This document shows, piece after piece, positions 16,552 to 26,043 of a stretch of DNA of 49,305 nucleotides; positions within the stretch are counted from its first letter, which is position 1, and every line of letters starts with the position of its first letter. Position numbers and translations under genes: made by a program. Source of the stretch: an uncultured Prevotellaceae bacterium (GTDB taxonomy: Bacteria; Bacteroidota; Bacteroidia; Bacteroidales; Bacteroidaceae); assembly GCA_900316985.1 (NCBI GenBank), contig ONFE01000021.1:1-49305 (forward strand). The letters run 5' to 3'. Below the pieces are notes generated by a model. That model was not told where the DNA came from. It worked only from the letters and a program-made list of their open reading frames with translations, and searched no databases.

Positions 16552-17157
16552 ATGAAAGAAATCAAAACAAACCGATTCGGAATTCTCTGTATGTTGTTGT
16601 TTGCCATGTCAATCCTCACGGCCACATCGTGCAACACCAAGAAAGAAGCCAAGGCAGAAAACGCGACCGAGGCCGTAGATGAAAAGGCTGAAGCAGAAGC
16701 CGTACCCGCCAACATGAAGACCCTCACGGAAATGGGTTGCAGCTTCAACTACCCGAACGAAATGGAGGACATGAAAGATTTTGACGGAAACGTCAACAAG
16801 GAAGAAGGCAGCGGATTCCTTACTGTAGGTGGAAAACCGAGCTTCTCGGATGCCATTAACTATGAAGTAAAGACCATTGACAAGCCCCTTACCAAGAAAG
16901 ACATGGAAGAGGGCTTCAAGCAGATAACCTCCAGGGAAAAGGGTAACATCACAAAGAAGGAAATTACCGACGACGGCATTTATTTTGAGATGGTTACGGA
17001 GAATTCACAAATGGGGCCAAAGCCTATCCATACGGCCACTCGCTTCCTTGCCAAAGGCACGAAAAGCCTGATGGTGACGGTAATGTGGATGGAAGACCCC
17101 GACGGCATCATCTCGAAGAACAAGGACGCCATCATCAAGTCGATGAAGATAGAATAA
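16552..17157 (+). CDS. Putative lipoprotein of unknown function
   Basis: The ~201-aa protein starts at ATG 16552 (MKEIKTNRFG); the upstream in-frame ATG at 16489 lies before the -7 box at 16503. A hydrophobic signal (ILCMLLFAMSILTATSC) ends in a lipobox-like cysteine near residue 25, followed by a charged linker rich in Glu, Lys and Ala. The mature part is an alpha/beta domain of about 140 residues beginning MKTLTEMGCSFNYPNEMEDM, with strands such as FEMVTENS and SLMVTVMWMEDPDG. I do not recognise the family. It is likely periplasm-facing or outer-membrane anchored and stands alone between the helicase and a small minus-strand gene. Confidence 0.8.
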   Translation: MKEIKTNRFGILCMLLFAMSILTATSCNTKKEAKAENATEAVDEKAEAEAVPANMKTLTEMGCSFNYPNEMEDMKDFDGNVNKEEGSGFLTVGGKPSFSDAINYEVKTIDKPLTKKDMEEGFKQITSREKGNITKKEITDDGIYFEMVTENSQMGPKPIHTATRFLAKGTKSLMVTVMWMEDPDGIISKNKDAIIKSMKIE

Positions 17158-17180
17158 AAACGGGAATGCCCTTCCGTCAA

Positions 17181-17309
17181 TCAAGTGAAAATATAATACA
17201 AAATTGCAAGCACGATGACCAATAGAATGGCCAATGGACCAATACCGTTGCCGGCATTCAGCTTGGGAGTCGGGTCGTGATGGAAGCGGTTTCTGTTAGC
17301 GTAACTCAT
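17181..17309 (-). CDS. 42-aa single-pass membrane protein
   Basis: A complete short reading frame from ATG (17309) to TGA (17181) encodes a 42-residue protein. The soluble N-terminus is MSYANRNRFHHDPTPKLNAG. It is followed by NGIGPLAIL and a strongly hydrophobic stretch (residues ~25-41, containing LVIVLAILYYIF), one clear transmembrane helix. Support comes from a full-consensus promoter at 17339-17370 on the same strand, with an expected 25-nt leader. The function is unknown; the length and layout are those of small membrane regulators or subunits. It is divergent from the ABC-F gene and convergent with the lipoprotein gene. Confidence 0.75.
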   Translation of the reverse strand: MSYANRNRFHHDPTPKLNAGNGIGPLAILLVIVLAILYYIFT

Positions 17310-17338
17310 AGTTAGGGGGTTCTAATATTTTTCTACTG

Positions 17339-17370
17339 CAAAGTTAGGGAAAAATATCGGAACCTCCAAA
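17339..17370 (-). promoter_or_regulatory. Promoter of the 42-aa membrane protein gene
   Basis: On the minus strand TTTG (17370-17367), 20 nt, TAACTTTG (17346-17339), a full consensus. Confidence 0.85.
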
Positions 17371-17396
17371 CTTTATCCGGGTAAAGGAGGATTTTA

Positions 17397-17428
17397 TTTG
17401 GGTATATCGGAAAAAATGCGTACCTTTG
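17397..17428 (+). promoter_or_regulatory. Promoter of the ABC-F gene
   Basis: TTTG (17397-17400), 20 nt, TACCTTTG (17421-17428), a full consensus. The start is expected near 17435, about 29 nt before the ATG. Confidence 0.88.
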
Positions 17429-17460
17429 CAGCCCAAAAACATTTAATAAGGTATTAGTAA

Positions 17461-19077
<1,617 letters not shown>

Positions 19078-19103
19078 GAAGGAGTTTTGGCACGGAATTT
19101 GTT

Positions 19104-19742
19104 ATGGGACTGTTCAGAAACAAAAAACGCAAAAAGATTATGGACGAGAAGAAAATCAACATTGAAGGAGAGGAAGAGGCAAAGCAGAACGCGGAGGCCT
19201 CCGAGGAAACGATAGTCAACGAGGAAGTTGCCGATACCGAAAAGGCTGAAGAGGCTGAGGAAACCGAGCAAGCAGCTGAAGCCGAGGAAAAAGACCCGCT
19301 GGAGGCTGCCCAGGAAGAGATTGCCCAGCTGAAAGAGCAGATGCTCTACAAGGCTGCCGAGTTTGACAACTACCGCAAGCGCACCATCAAGGAAAAGGCC
19401 GAGCTGCTGCTCAACGGGGCTGAAAAGACTGTGGTTGCCGTATTGCCCGTGCTTGACGACATGGAGCGTGCCATTGCCGAAGGCAAGAAGACCGACGACC
19501 CAGAGGTGATCCGCGAAGGTATGGAACTCATCTTCCAGAAGTTCATCAAGGTGCTGGAAGGACTCGGCGTAAAGGCCATCGACACCACCGACAAGGATTT
19601 CGACGTGGACATGCACGAGGCCATCGCCATGGTTCCCGGCATGGGCGACGACAAGAAGGGCAAGGTCATCGATTGTGTGCAGACAGGCTATACGCTGAAT
19701 GACAAAGTGATCCGTCACGCCAAAGTGGCAGTCGGACAATAA
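19104..19742 (+). CDS. grpE: Nucleotide exchange factor GrpE
   Basis: GrpE releases ADP from DnaK in the Hsp70 cycle. The 212-aa protein begins with a basic patch (FRNKKRKK) and a long acidic, low-complexity N-terminus (residues ~20-70, rich in Glu and Ala). The conserved dimer helix EIAQLKEQMLYKAAEFDNYR and a C-terminal beta domain with DMHEAIAMVPG and GYTLNDKVIRHAKVAVGQ follow. Another in-frame ATG at 19140 would give 200 aa; the start is uncertain. dnaJ follows after 54 nt, an expected chaperone pair, while dnaK is not in this window. No CIRCE element is seen upstream. Confidence 0.95.
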   Translation: MGLFRNKKRKKIMDEKKINIEGEEEAKQNAEASEETIVNEEVADTEKAEEAEETEQAAEAEEKDPLEAAQEEIAQLKEQMLYKAAEFDNYRKRTIKEKAELLLNGAEKTVVAVLPVLDDMERAIAEGKKTDDPEVIREGMELIFQKFIKVLEGLGVKAIDTTDKDFDVDMHEAIAMVPGMGDDKKGKVIDCVQTGYTLNDKVIRHAKVAVGQ

Positions 19743-19796
19743 GACATAGGGATTTTTCAGAACTGCGAAGTTAAATAAGAAGAGCAAAGAAATACA

Positions 19797-20975
19797 ATGG
19801 CGCAGAAGCGTGACTACTACGAGGTACTTGGTGTTGACAAGAAAGCCTCGGAAGATGAAATCAAGAAGGCATACCGCAAGATAGCCATCAAATACCATCC
19901 CGACCGCCAGCAGGGAAAATCGGAGGCGGAACAGAAAGAAGCCGAGGAGAAATTCAAGGAGGCTGCCGAGGCTTACGATGTGCTTCACGATCCCAAGAAA
20001 CGTGAGAGTTACGACCAGTTTGGCTTCGAGGGAGCCAAGATGGGCGGATTCGGAGGATTTGGCGGAGGCGGATTCTCCATGGACGACATCTTCTCTATGT
20101 TTGGCGATGTTTTCGGCGGACGTAGCGGATTCGGCGGTTTTAGTGGATTTACCGGAGGTGGTGGCGGCCAGCGCCAGCACAGAGGAAGTGACTTGCGCCT
20201 GAAGGTCCGTCTCTCGCTTCAGGAGGTAGCCACGGGCTGCACCAAGAAGTTCAAGGTACGCAAGGATGTCACCTGCACACATTGCCACGGCACGGGTGCT
20301 GAGGGTGGAAGCGGCACGGAGACCTGTCCTACCTGTCACGGACAAGGCTATGTGATTCGCACCACCCAGAGTCTCTTCGGCATGATGCAGAGCCAGACCA
20401 CCTGCCCCACCTGCCAGGGTGAAGGCACCATCATTAAGAACAAGTGCCACGAGTGTCATGGCGAGGGTATCGTGAAAGGCGAGGAAGTAGTTGAAATCAA
20501 CATTCCAGCAGGCGTTGCCGAAGGCATGGTGGTCAACGTGCCCGGAAAGGGTAATGCCGGAAAGCACAACGGCGTGAACGGCAATATCCAGGTCTATATC
20601 GAAGAGGAAAAGAATGATACCTTCGTACGCGACGGTCAGGACGTGATCTACAACCTGCTGCTCGACTTCCCCACGGCAGCCCTGGGCGGACAGGTGGACA
20701 TTCCCACCATCGACGGCCAGAAGGTGAAAATAAAGATAGAACCGGGAACACAGCCCGGAAAGACCCTCCGTCTGCGTGGAAAGGGCATTCCTGCCGTGAA
20801 AGGCTATGGAGGCGGAATGGGCGACCTTGTGGTGAACATCAGCGTGTATGTGCCCAAGACTCTCAGCCGCGAGGAAAAAGAGATGTTGGAAAAGATGCAG
20901 CAGAGCGACAATTTCAAGGGTGACAACCAGACACGAAAGAGCATCTTTGAAAGATTCCGCAATTATTTCTCTTAA
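19797..20975 (+). CDS. dnaJ: Chaperone DnaJ
   Basis: DnaJ is the Hsp40 co-chaperone that delivers substrates to DnaK and stimulates its ATPase. The 392-aa protein has the J domain (5-75) with HPD in [10 protein letters not shown], and a Gly/Phe-rich region (~80-120). Four CxxCxGxG zinc repeats ([32 protein letters not shown]) lie at about 160-225. The C-terminal substrate-binding domains include [18 protein letters not shown]. It follows grpE and precedes folC by 20 nt, so grpE-dnaJ-folC may be one transcript starting upstream at the ABC-F gene. Confidence 0.98.
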   Translation: MAQKRDYYEVLGVDKKASEDEIKKAYRKIAIKYHPDRQQGKSEAEQKEAEEKFKEAAEAYDVLHDPKKRESYDQFGFEGAKMGGFGGFGGGGFSMDDIFSMFGDVFGGRSGFGGFSGFTGGGGGQRQHRGSDLRLKVRLSLQEVATGCTKKFKVRKDVTCTHCHGTGAEGGSGTETCPTCHGQGYVIRTTQSLFGMMQSQTTCPTCQGEGTIIKNKCHECHGEGIVKGEEVVEINIPAGVAEGMVVNVPGKGNAGKHNGVNGNIQVYIEEEKNDTFVRDGQDVIYNLLLDFPTAALGGQVDIPTIDGQKVKIKIEPGTQPGKTLRLRGKGIPAVKGYGGGMGDLVVNISVYVPKTLSREEKEMLEKMQQSDNFKGDNQTRKSIFERFRNYFS

Positions 20976-20995
20976 CAAACAACCGTTCTTTTTAC

Positions 20996-22243
20996 ATGAA
21001 CTACAAGGAGACCGTCAGCTATCTGTTCAGCGTAGTGCCCAGTTTTCAGAAAGTGGGTACCGCCGGATATAAGGAAGGCCTGAGCAATACGCTGGCGCTG
21101 GATGAGCATTTCGGCCATCCCCATCTGAAGTTTAAGACTGTCCACGTGGCAGGTACCAACGGCAAGGGCTCCTGCTCCCACACGTTGGCAGCCATGCTTC
21201 AGGCAACGGGTTTGAAGGTAGGTCTCTACACTTCTCCACACCTTGTAGATTTCCGTGAACGAATTCGGGTTAACGGCAAGTGTATCAGCAAGAAATACGT
21301 TATTGACTTCGTAAAGAACGAACGTGAATTCTTTGAGCCACTCTCCCCTTCTTTCTTTGAACTGACAACCGCCCTGGCCTTCAAGTACTTCGCCGAGAAG
21401 AAGGTTGACATTGCCGTCATCGAAGTAGGACTTGGCGGACGTCTGGATTGTACCAACATCATCACCCCGGAGGTATCCGTCATCACGAACATCTCTTTCG
21501 ACCACACCCAGTTCTTAGGTGACACATTGGCAAAGATAGCAGCCGAGAAAGCCGGCATCATCAAGGAAGGCATACCCGTAGTAATCGGCGAAACCACACC
21601 CGAGACAAAGCCTGTCTTCGAAAGAATAGCCGCTGAGAAGAAAGCCCCCATCTATTTTGCCGAAGAGGGATTGTGCCCTGCCAGGATTGCGGAGCTTTTC
21701 GAGGCACTTCTCCCCCACTTTGAACTGAAAGGCACCTATCAGCGGAAGAACCTCCATACCATCCTTCAGGCGGCTGAGATTCTTCAGATTCCTCAGGAAG
21801 CTATCCAAAAGGGCTTGGAGAATGTCTGTGAATCCACAGGACTGATGGGACGTTGGCAGACTCTCCAGAAGCAGCCGCTCGTCATTTGTGACACAGGACA
21901 CAATGTAGGCGGTTGGGAGTATCTGAGCCGACAGATTGCCGAACAGTCCTGCCGGCAATTGCGTATCGTTTTCGGCATGGTTGACGACAAGGACATCAAC
22001 ACCGTGATGGAAATGCTCCCTGGGAATGCCGTGTATTATTGGACACAAGCCACGACCAAAAGAGCCATTCCGGCAGAGAAAGTGGCCGTCTACGGCGAGC
22101 AGCACCATCTGAAAGGAACTATATATAATAATGTGGAGTCGGCCTACAAGCAGGCTCTGAAGGACGCCGACAAAGACGATTTCGTGTTTGTGGGCGGCAG
22201 CAGTTACATTGTTTCAGACTTATTGGAAAAACTGAATTTTTAA
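20996..22243 (+). CDS. folC: Folylpolyglutamate synthase / dihydrofolate synthase
   Basis: FolC adds glutamate to dihydropteroate and/or to folates, retaining them in the cell. The 415-aa Mur-ligase-like protein has the P-loop AGTNGKGSCSHTLAAML (about 49-65) and the folate loop YTSPHLVDFRERIRVNG. The metal site region is ISFDHTQFLGDTLAKIAAEK near 169. The C-terminal domain has CDTGHNVGGWEYL where the family usually has DGAHN. Length is normal. It lies 20 nt downstream of dnaJ on the same strand. A new promoter for galM follows, so it ends the unit. Confidence 0.95.
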   Translation: MNYKETVSYLFSVVPSFQKVGTAGYKEGLSNTLALDEHFGHPHLKFKTVHVAGTNGKGSCSHTLAAMLQATGLKVGLYTSPHLVDFRERIRVNGKCISKKYVIDFVKNEREFFEPLSPSFFELTTALAFKYFAEKKVDIAVIEVGLGGRLDCTNIITPEVSVITNISFDHTQFLGDTLAKIAAEKAGIIKEGIPVVIGETTPETKPVFERIAAEKKAPIYFAEEGLCPARIAELFEALLPHFELKGTYQRKNLHTILQAAEILQIPQEAIQKGLENVCESTGLMGRWQTLQKQPLVICDTGHNVGGWEYLSRQIAEQSCRQLRIVFGMVDDKDINTVMEMLPGNAVYYWTQATTKRAIPAEKVAVYGEQHHLKGTIYNNVESAYKQALKDADKDDFVFVGGSSYIVSDLLEKLNF

Positions 22244-22280
22244 TTTTTAACTTTTCATTTTAGTTTTTACACGCGTTTCT

Positions 22281-22312
22281 TTTGGCCGTCACAAAATTTT
22301 TAGGTAGTTTTG
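22281..22312 (+). promoter_or_regulatory. galM-galK promoter
   Basis: TTTG (22281-22284), 20 nt, TAGTTTTG (22305-22312), a full consensus. The start is expected near 22319, about 31 nt before galM. Confidence 0.8.
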
Positions 22313-22349
22313 CACCTAACAAGTTCTAACAACTAAAAACTTTGATATT

Positions 22350-23438
22350 ATGAGCACAACTGAAACACCAAGCCTCTGTGGTCTGAAAAGAGAAGATTTT
22401 CAGACAACTATTAACGGGAAAAATACTGATTTATACATTCTTAAGAACAGCTTAGGCTATGAAGTGGCTGTTACGAACTATGGAGGCGCCATTGTCGCCA
22501 TTATGGTTCCCGACAAAGACGGCAACGTAGCCAATGTGATTCAAGGTCACGACAATATCCAGGAAGTCATCAATTCTCCGGAGCCTTATCTTTCCACGCT
22601 GATCGGCCGTTTTGGAAACCGCATCAAGGAAGGTAAGTTCCAACTCAACGGCAAGGAATACCAGCTGGCCATCAACAACGGTCCCAACGCCCTTCACGGA
22701 GGTCCCACAGGCTTCCACGCACGTGTATGGGATGCAAACCAGGTGAGTGACCATGCCATCGTACTGAAATACACGAGCTCCTATCTGGAGGAGAACTTTA
22801 CGGGAGAGGTAACCGTCTGGGTGGCCTACACATTCACCGACGACAACGAACTCGTGATCAAGTATCAGGCAACAACCAACAAGAAGACCATCGTAAACCT
22901 TACGCATCACGCCTTCTTCTCCATTCAGGGAATTGCTGATCCCACCCCGGCCATCAACGACCAGCTGCTCGAGATCAATGCTGATTTCTACCTCCCCATC
23001 GATGAGACCTCCATTCCTACAGGTGAGATTCTGAAAGTGGCCGGAACTCCATTTGATTTCCGCACACAGAAGGCTGTAGGTCAGGATATTGATGCTGACA
23101 ACGAGCAAATCAAGAACGGAGCAGGTTACGACCATTGCTTTGTGCTGAACAAGCATGAAGTTGGCGAGATGACATTTGCCGCTCGTCTGCTGGATCCCAA
23201 CAGCGGCCGTACCCTCGAAGTATTTACAACAGAGCCTGGAATGCAGGTTTATTCAGACAACTGGGCAACAGGTTACAAAGGACAGCACGGAGCAACCTTC
23301 CCACGCCGTTCAGCCATCTGCTTCGAGTGCCAGCACTTCCCCGATTCCCCCAACCGCCCCTATTTCCCAAGCGTGGTGCTGAATCCCGGTGAGCAATACA
23401 CCCAGAAGACCATTTATAAATTCGGCGTTCAGAAATAA
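22350..23438 (+). CDS. galM: Aldose 1-epimerase (cytoplasmic)
   Basis: GalM mutarotates aldoses such as galactose, supplying the alpha anomer to galactokinase. The 362-aa protein has no signal peptide. It shows the family segments LIGRFGNRIKEGKF near residue 85, LHGGPTGFHARVWD near 112 and the catalytic His in NLTHHAFFS near 186. The general-base Glu lies near the C-terminus in FECQHFPDSPNRPYFPS. galK starts 32 nt downstream, so the pair forms a galactose unit. It is related to, but clearly distinct from, the secreted mutarotase at 24849. Confidence 0.95.
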   Translation: MSTTETPSLCGLKREDFQTTINGKNTDLYILKNSLGYEVAVTNYGGAIVAIMVPDKDGNVANVIQGHDNIQEVINSPEPYLSTLIGRFGNRIKEGKFQLNGKEYQLAINNGPNALHGGPTGFHARVWDANQVSDHAIVLKYTSSYLEENFTGEVTVWVAYTFTDDNELVIKYQATTNKKTIVNLTHHAFFSIQGIADPTPAINDQLLEINADFYLPIDETSIPTGEILKVAGTPFDFRTQKAVGQDIDADNEQIKNGAGYDHCFVLNKHEVGEMTFAARLLDPNSGRTLEVFTTEPGMQVYSDNWATGYKGQHGATFPRRSAICFECQHFPDSPNRPYFPSVVLNPGEQYTQKTIYKFGVQK

Positions 23439-23470
23439 ATTGAGTATTAACGTTTAAAACAAATCATATT

Positions 23471-24637
23471 ATGGATATTGAATTCGTAAGAAGCAGGTTT
23501 ATCAAGCATTTCGATGGTAAGACAGGTAAGATCTACCACTCTCCCGGACGTATCAACCTCATCGGTGAGCACACCGACTATAACGGAGGTTTCGTATTCC
23601 CAGGAGCTGTTGATTGCGGCATTATGGCAGAAATGCGTCCCAATGGAACCGAAGATACAATCATGGCTTATGCCATTGACTTAAAGGACCGCGTGGACTT
23701 CAAGTTGAGCGACCCCAATGGTCCCCGTGCAAGTTGGGCACGTTATATCTACGGTATATCCAAGGAGATGCAGAAACTGGGTGTTCCCGTGAAGGGCTAC
23801 AACATTGCCTTTGCCGGTGATGTACCCCTTGGTGCAGGTATGTCTTCCTCAGCTGCTATGGAAAGCTGCTTCGCTTGCGGATTGAATGATCTCTTCGGAG
23901 AGAACAAGGTTGCCAAGTGGGACATCGTGCTTGCCGGACAGGCCACAGAGCATAATTACTGTGGTGTGAATTGCGGTATCATGGACCAGTTTGCCAGCGT
24001 CTTCGGACAGGCCGGAAAGCTGATGCGTCTGGATTGCCGCAGCCGTGAATTCGAATACTATCCATTTAACCCTCAAGGCTATAAGCTCGTTTTGCTTAAC
24101 TCTTGCGTAAAGCATGAGCTGGCTGGTTCTCCCTACAATGACCGCCGTAATTCCTGCGAGAACGTAGTGAAGCATATCGCCGCCAAGCATCCGGAAGGAA
24201 AGTTTGAGACACTCCGTGACTGCACTTGGGAACAGCTCGAGGAAGTCAAGGACGAAGTAGGAAATGAGGATTACACACGCGCCAAGTTCGTACTCGGTGA
24301 AAAAGACCGTGTACTGGCCGTCTGCGATGCCCTTGAAAAGGGTGACTACGAAACCGTCGGCAAGAAGATGTATGAGACTCACGAAGGCCTTTCCAAGGAC
24401 TATGAGGTAAGCTGCGAGGAACTCGACTTCCTGAACGACATTGCCAAGGAATGCGGTGTTACCGGCAGCCGTATCATGGGTGGCGGCTTTGGTGGTTGCA
24501 CCATCAACCTCGTGAAGGATGAACTCTATGATAACTTCATCAAGACAGCCAAGGAGAAATACTTCGCCAAGTACGGCAAGGAGCCCAAGGTTTACAATGT
24601 TGTTATCGGCGACGGATCAAGAAAGATTTCTGACTAA
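23471..24637 (+). CDS. galK: Galactokinase
   Basis: GalK phosphorylates alpha-D-galactose at C1 with ATP, the entry to the Leloir pathway. The 388-aa GHMP kinase has the signature GRINLIGEHTDYNGGFVFPG (26-45), the ATP-binding VPLGAGMSSSAAMES (about 118-132) and motif 3 RIMGGGFGGCTINLV near 335. Length is normal. It is the second gene of galM-galK and is followed by a strong terminator. No galT, galE or dedicated galactose transporter is adjacent. Confidence 0.97.
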   Translation: MDIEFVRSRFIKHFDGKTGKIYHSPGRINLIGEHTDYNGGFVFPGAVDCGIMAEMRPNGTEDTIMAYAIDLKDRVDFKLSDPNGPRASWARYIYGISKEMQKLGVPVKGYNIAFAGDVPLGAGMSSSAAMESCFACGLNDLFGENKVAKWDIVLAGQATEHNYCGVNCGIMDQFASVFGQAGKLMRLDCRSREFEYYPFNPQGYKLVLLNSCVKHELAGSPYNDRRNSCENVVKHIAAKHPEGKFETLRDCTWEQLEEVKDEVGNEDYTRAKFVLGEKDRVLAVCDALEKGDYETVGKKMYETHEGLSKDYEVSCEELDFLNDIAKECGVTGSRIMGGGFGGCTINLVKDELYDNFIKTAKEKYFAKYGKEPKVYNVVIGDGSRKISD

Positions 24638-24681
24638 CAAACTATAACAAACGGTACGTGAGTATCGCTAGTTGAAGACAA

Positions 24682-24718
24682 GAAGGAACGGAAAACCTAC
24701 TTCCGTTCCTTCCTTTTT
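24682..24718 (+). terminator. galK terminator
   Basis: GAAGGAACGGAA (24682-24693) pairs perfectly with TTCCGTTCCTTC (24701-24712), followed by TTTTT. It insulates the gal unit from the arabinose operon. Confidence 0.92.
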
Positions 24719-24785
24719 GTTTAAAAAGTGTCAAAATTACACCAAGAATCGTGTTTTATGTTTAAAAACACAGTGTCAAAAGAAC
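24719..24785 (+). promoter_or_regulatory. Candidate AraR operator region of the arabinose operon
   Basis: Two related blocks, each starting GTTTAAAAA and containing GTGTCAAAA, lie about 41 bp apart. A 21-bp imperfect palindrome at 24751-24771 has outer arms GTGTTTT and AAAACAC. A smaller one at 24728-24742 has arms GTGT and ACAC. They sit upstream of a poor -7 box (TAATTTTA, 24805-24812), which fits a promoter needing regulation. Assignment to AraR is inference from position. Confidence 0.5.
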
Positions 24786-24848
24786 AACTTAAGAAGAAAA
24801 GTAGTAATTTTACACCCAATTAAATACTATTACTTTCAATCATCAAAC

Positions 24849-26015
24849 ATGAAGCACTTTAAAAGTATTCTTTTGGGAGCCGGAATGGCAGCCATTCTGT
24901 TCTCTGCATGCTCAAAGAACGAGCCAAAGTTGACCGCATCAGGACTCAATCCTGCAGCTTTCGACACAGTAATCAACGAAAAGCCCGTGGCACTCTACAC
25001 GCTGAAGAACGCCAACGGTATGGAAGTATGCATCACCAACTTCGGTGGACGCATCGTTTCCATCGTGGTGCCCGACAAGGACAACAATCCTCAGGATGTA
25101 GTACTCGGTTTTGACAACATCAAGCAGTATGCCGACATCGAGAACTCTCCTTCCGATTTCGGAGCTGCCATCGGCCGCTATGCCAACCGCATCAAGAACG
25201 GAAAGATCAACATTGACGGCAAGGAAATCCAGCTTCCCCAGAACAACTTCGGCCACTGTCTCCACGGAGGTCCTACAGGCTGGCAGTATCAGGTTTACGA
25301 GGCTCAGCAGCCCGACGAGCGCACACTCCAGCTGACCATGAAGAGTCCTGACGGCGACAACAACTTCCCCGGAAACGTGACTGCCGTCGTGACCTATCAG
25401 TTGAAAGACGACAACAGCATCGACATCGGCTATAGCGCCACTACAGATGCCAAGACCGTTATCAACATGACCAACCACAGCTATTTCAACCTGAGTGGTG
25501 ATGCCAACAAGAATATCGAGGACCACGTACTCCACGTGAACTCTTACTACTACACCCCTACAGACGACACCTATATGACAACCGGTGACACAGCTTGGGT
25601 GAAAGGCACTCCGATGGACTTCATGGAGCCCACTCCCGTAGGCAAGGAAGTTAACAATTTCAACTACAAGCCCATCAAGAACGCCAATGGTTTCGACCAC
25701 AACTGGTGTCTGGCTTCATACAGCAACGGCAAGGGTAACGACAAGCAGCTGGCAGCAAGCCTCTTCTGTCCTTCCACCGGTATCCGCCTCGAGGTTTACA
25801 CCAACGAGCCCGGTATTCAGGTTTACTCAGGTAACTTCCTTGACGGAACACTCACCGGCAAGAAAGGCATCGTCTATCAGAAGCACGCCGGTATCTGCCT
25901 GGAGACTCAGAAGTATCCCGATTCTCCCAACAAGAAGAACTGGCCTTCACCCTATCTGGAGCCAGGACAGAAGTACTACTCACATTGTATCTTCAAGTTC
26001 GGTGTCGTGAAATAA
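24849..26015 (+). CDS. Aldose 1-epimerase, lipoprotein (exported mutarotase)
   Basis: This second mutarotase (388 aa) begins at ATG 24849 with a lipoprotein signal, MKHFKSILLGAGMAAILFSAC, the lipid-bearing Cys being residue ~21. An upstream in-frame ATG at 24672 would run through the galK terminator and is rejected. The catalytic domain shows AAIGRYANRIKNGKI, LHGGPTGWQYQVYE, NMTNHSYFNLSG and the C-terminal ETQKYPDSPNKKNWPS. As the first gene of the arabinose operon it probably equilibrates arabinose (or galactose) anomers in the periplasm before uptake. It lies 28 nt upstream of the transporter gene. Confidence 0.92.
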   Translation: MKHFKSILLGAGMAAILFSACSKNEPKLTASGLNPAAFDTVINEKPVALYTLKNANGMEVCITNFGGRIVSIVVPDKDNNPQDVVLGFDNIKQYADIENSPSDFGAAIGRYANRIKNGKINIDGKEIQLPQNNFGHCLHGGPTGWQYQVYEAQQPDERTLQLTMKSPDGDNNFPGNVTAVVTYQLKDDNSIDIGYSATTDAKTVINMTNHSYFNLSGDANKNIEDHVLHVNSYYYTPTDDTYMTTGDTAWVKGTPMDFMEPTPVGKEVNNFNYKPIKNANGFDHNWCLASYSNGKGNDKQLAASLFCPSTGIRLEVYTNEPGIQVYSGNFLDGTLTGKKGIVYQKHAGICLETQKYPDSPNKKNWPSPYLEPGQKYYSHCIFKFGVVK

Positions 26016-26043
26016 ACATTAGTAATCTATCTGCAAAACTAAA

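Noticed and set aside
24672-24848. 59-residue N-terminal extension of the secreted mutarotase
   Set aside because: It would translate through the galK terminator and the operator region, and would bury the lipoprotein signal.
24719-24848. Riboswitch in front of the arabinose operon
   Set aside because: Only DNA-style palindromes and direct repeats are seen, and no nested stem set or terminator follows them.
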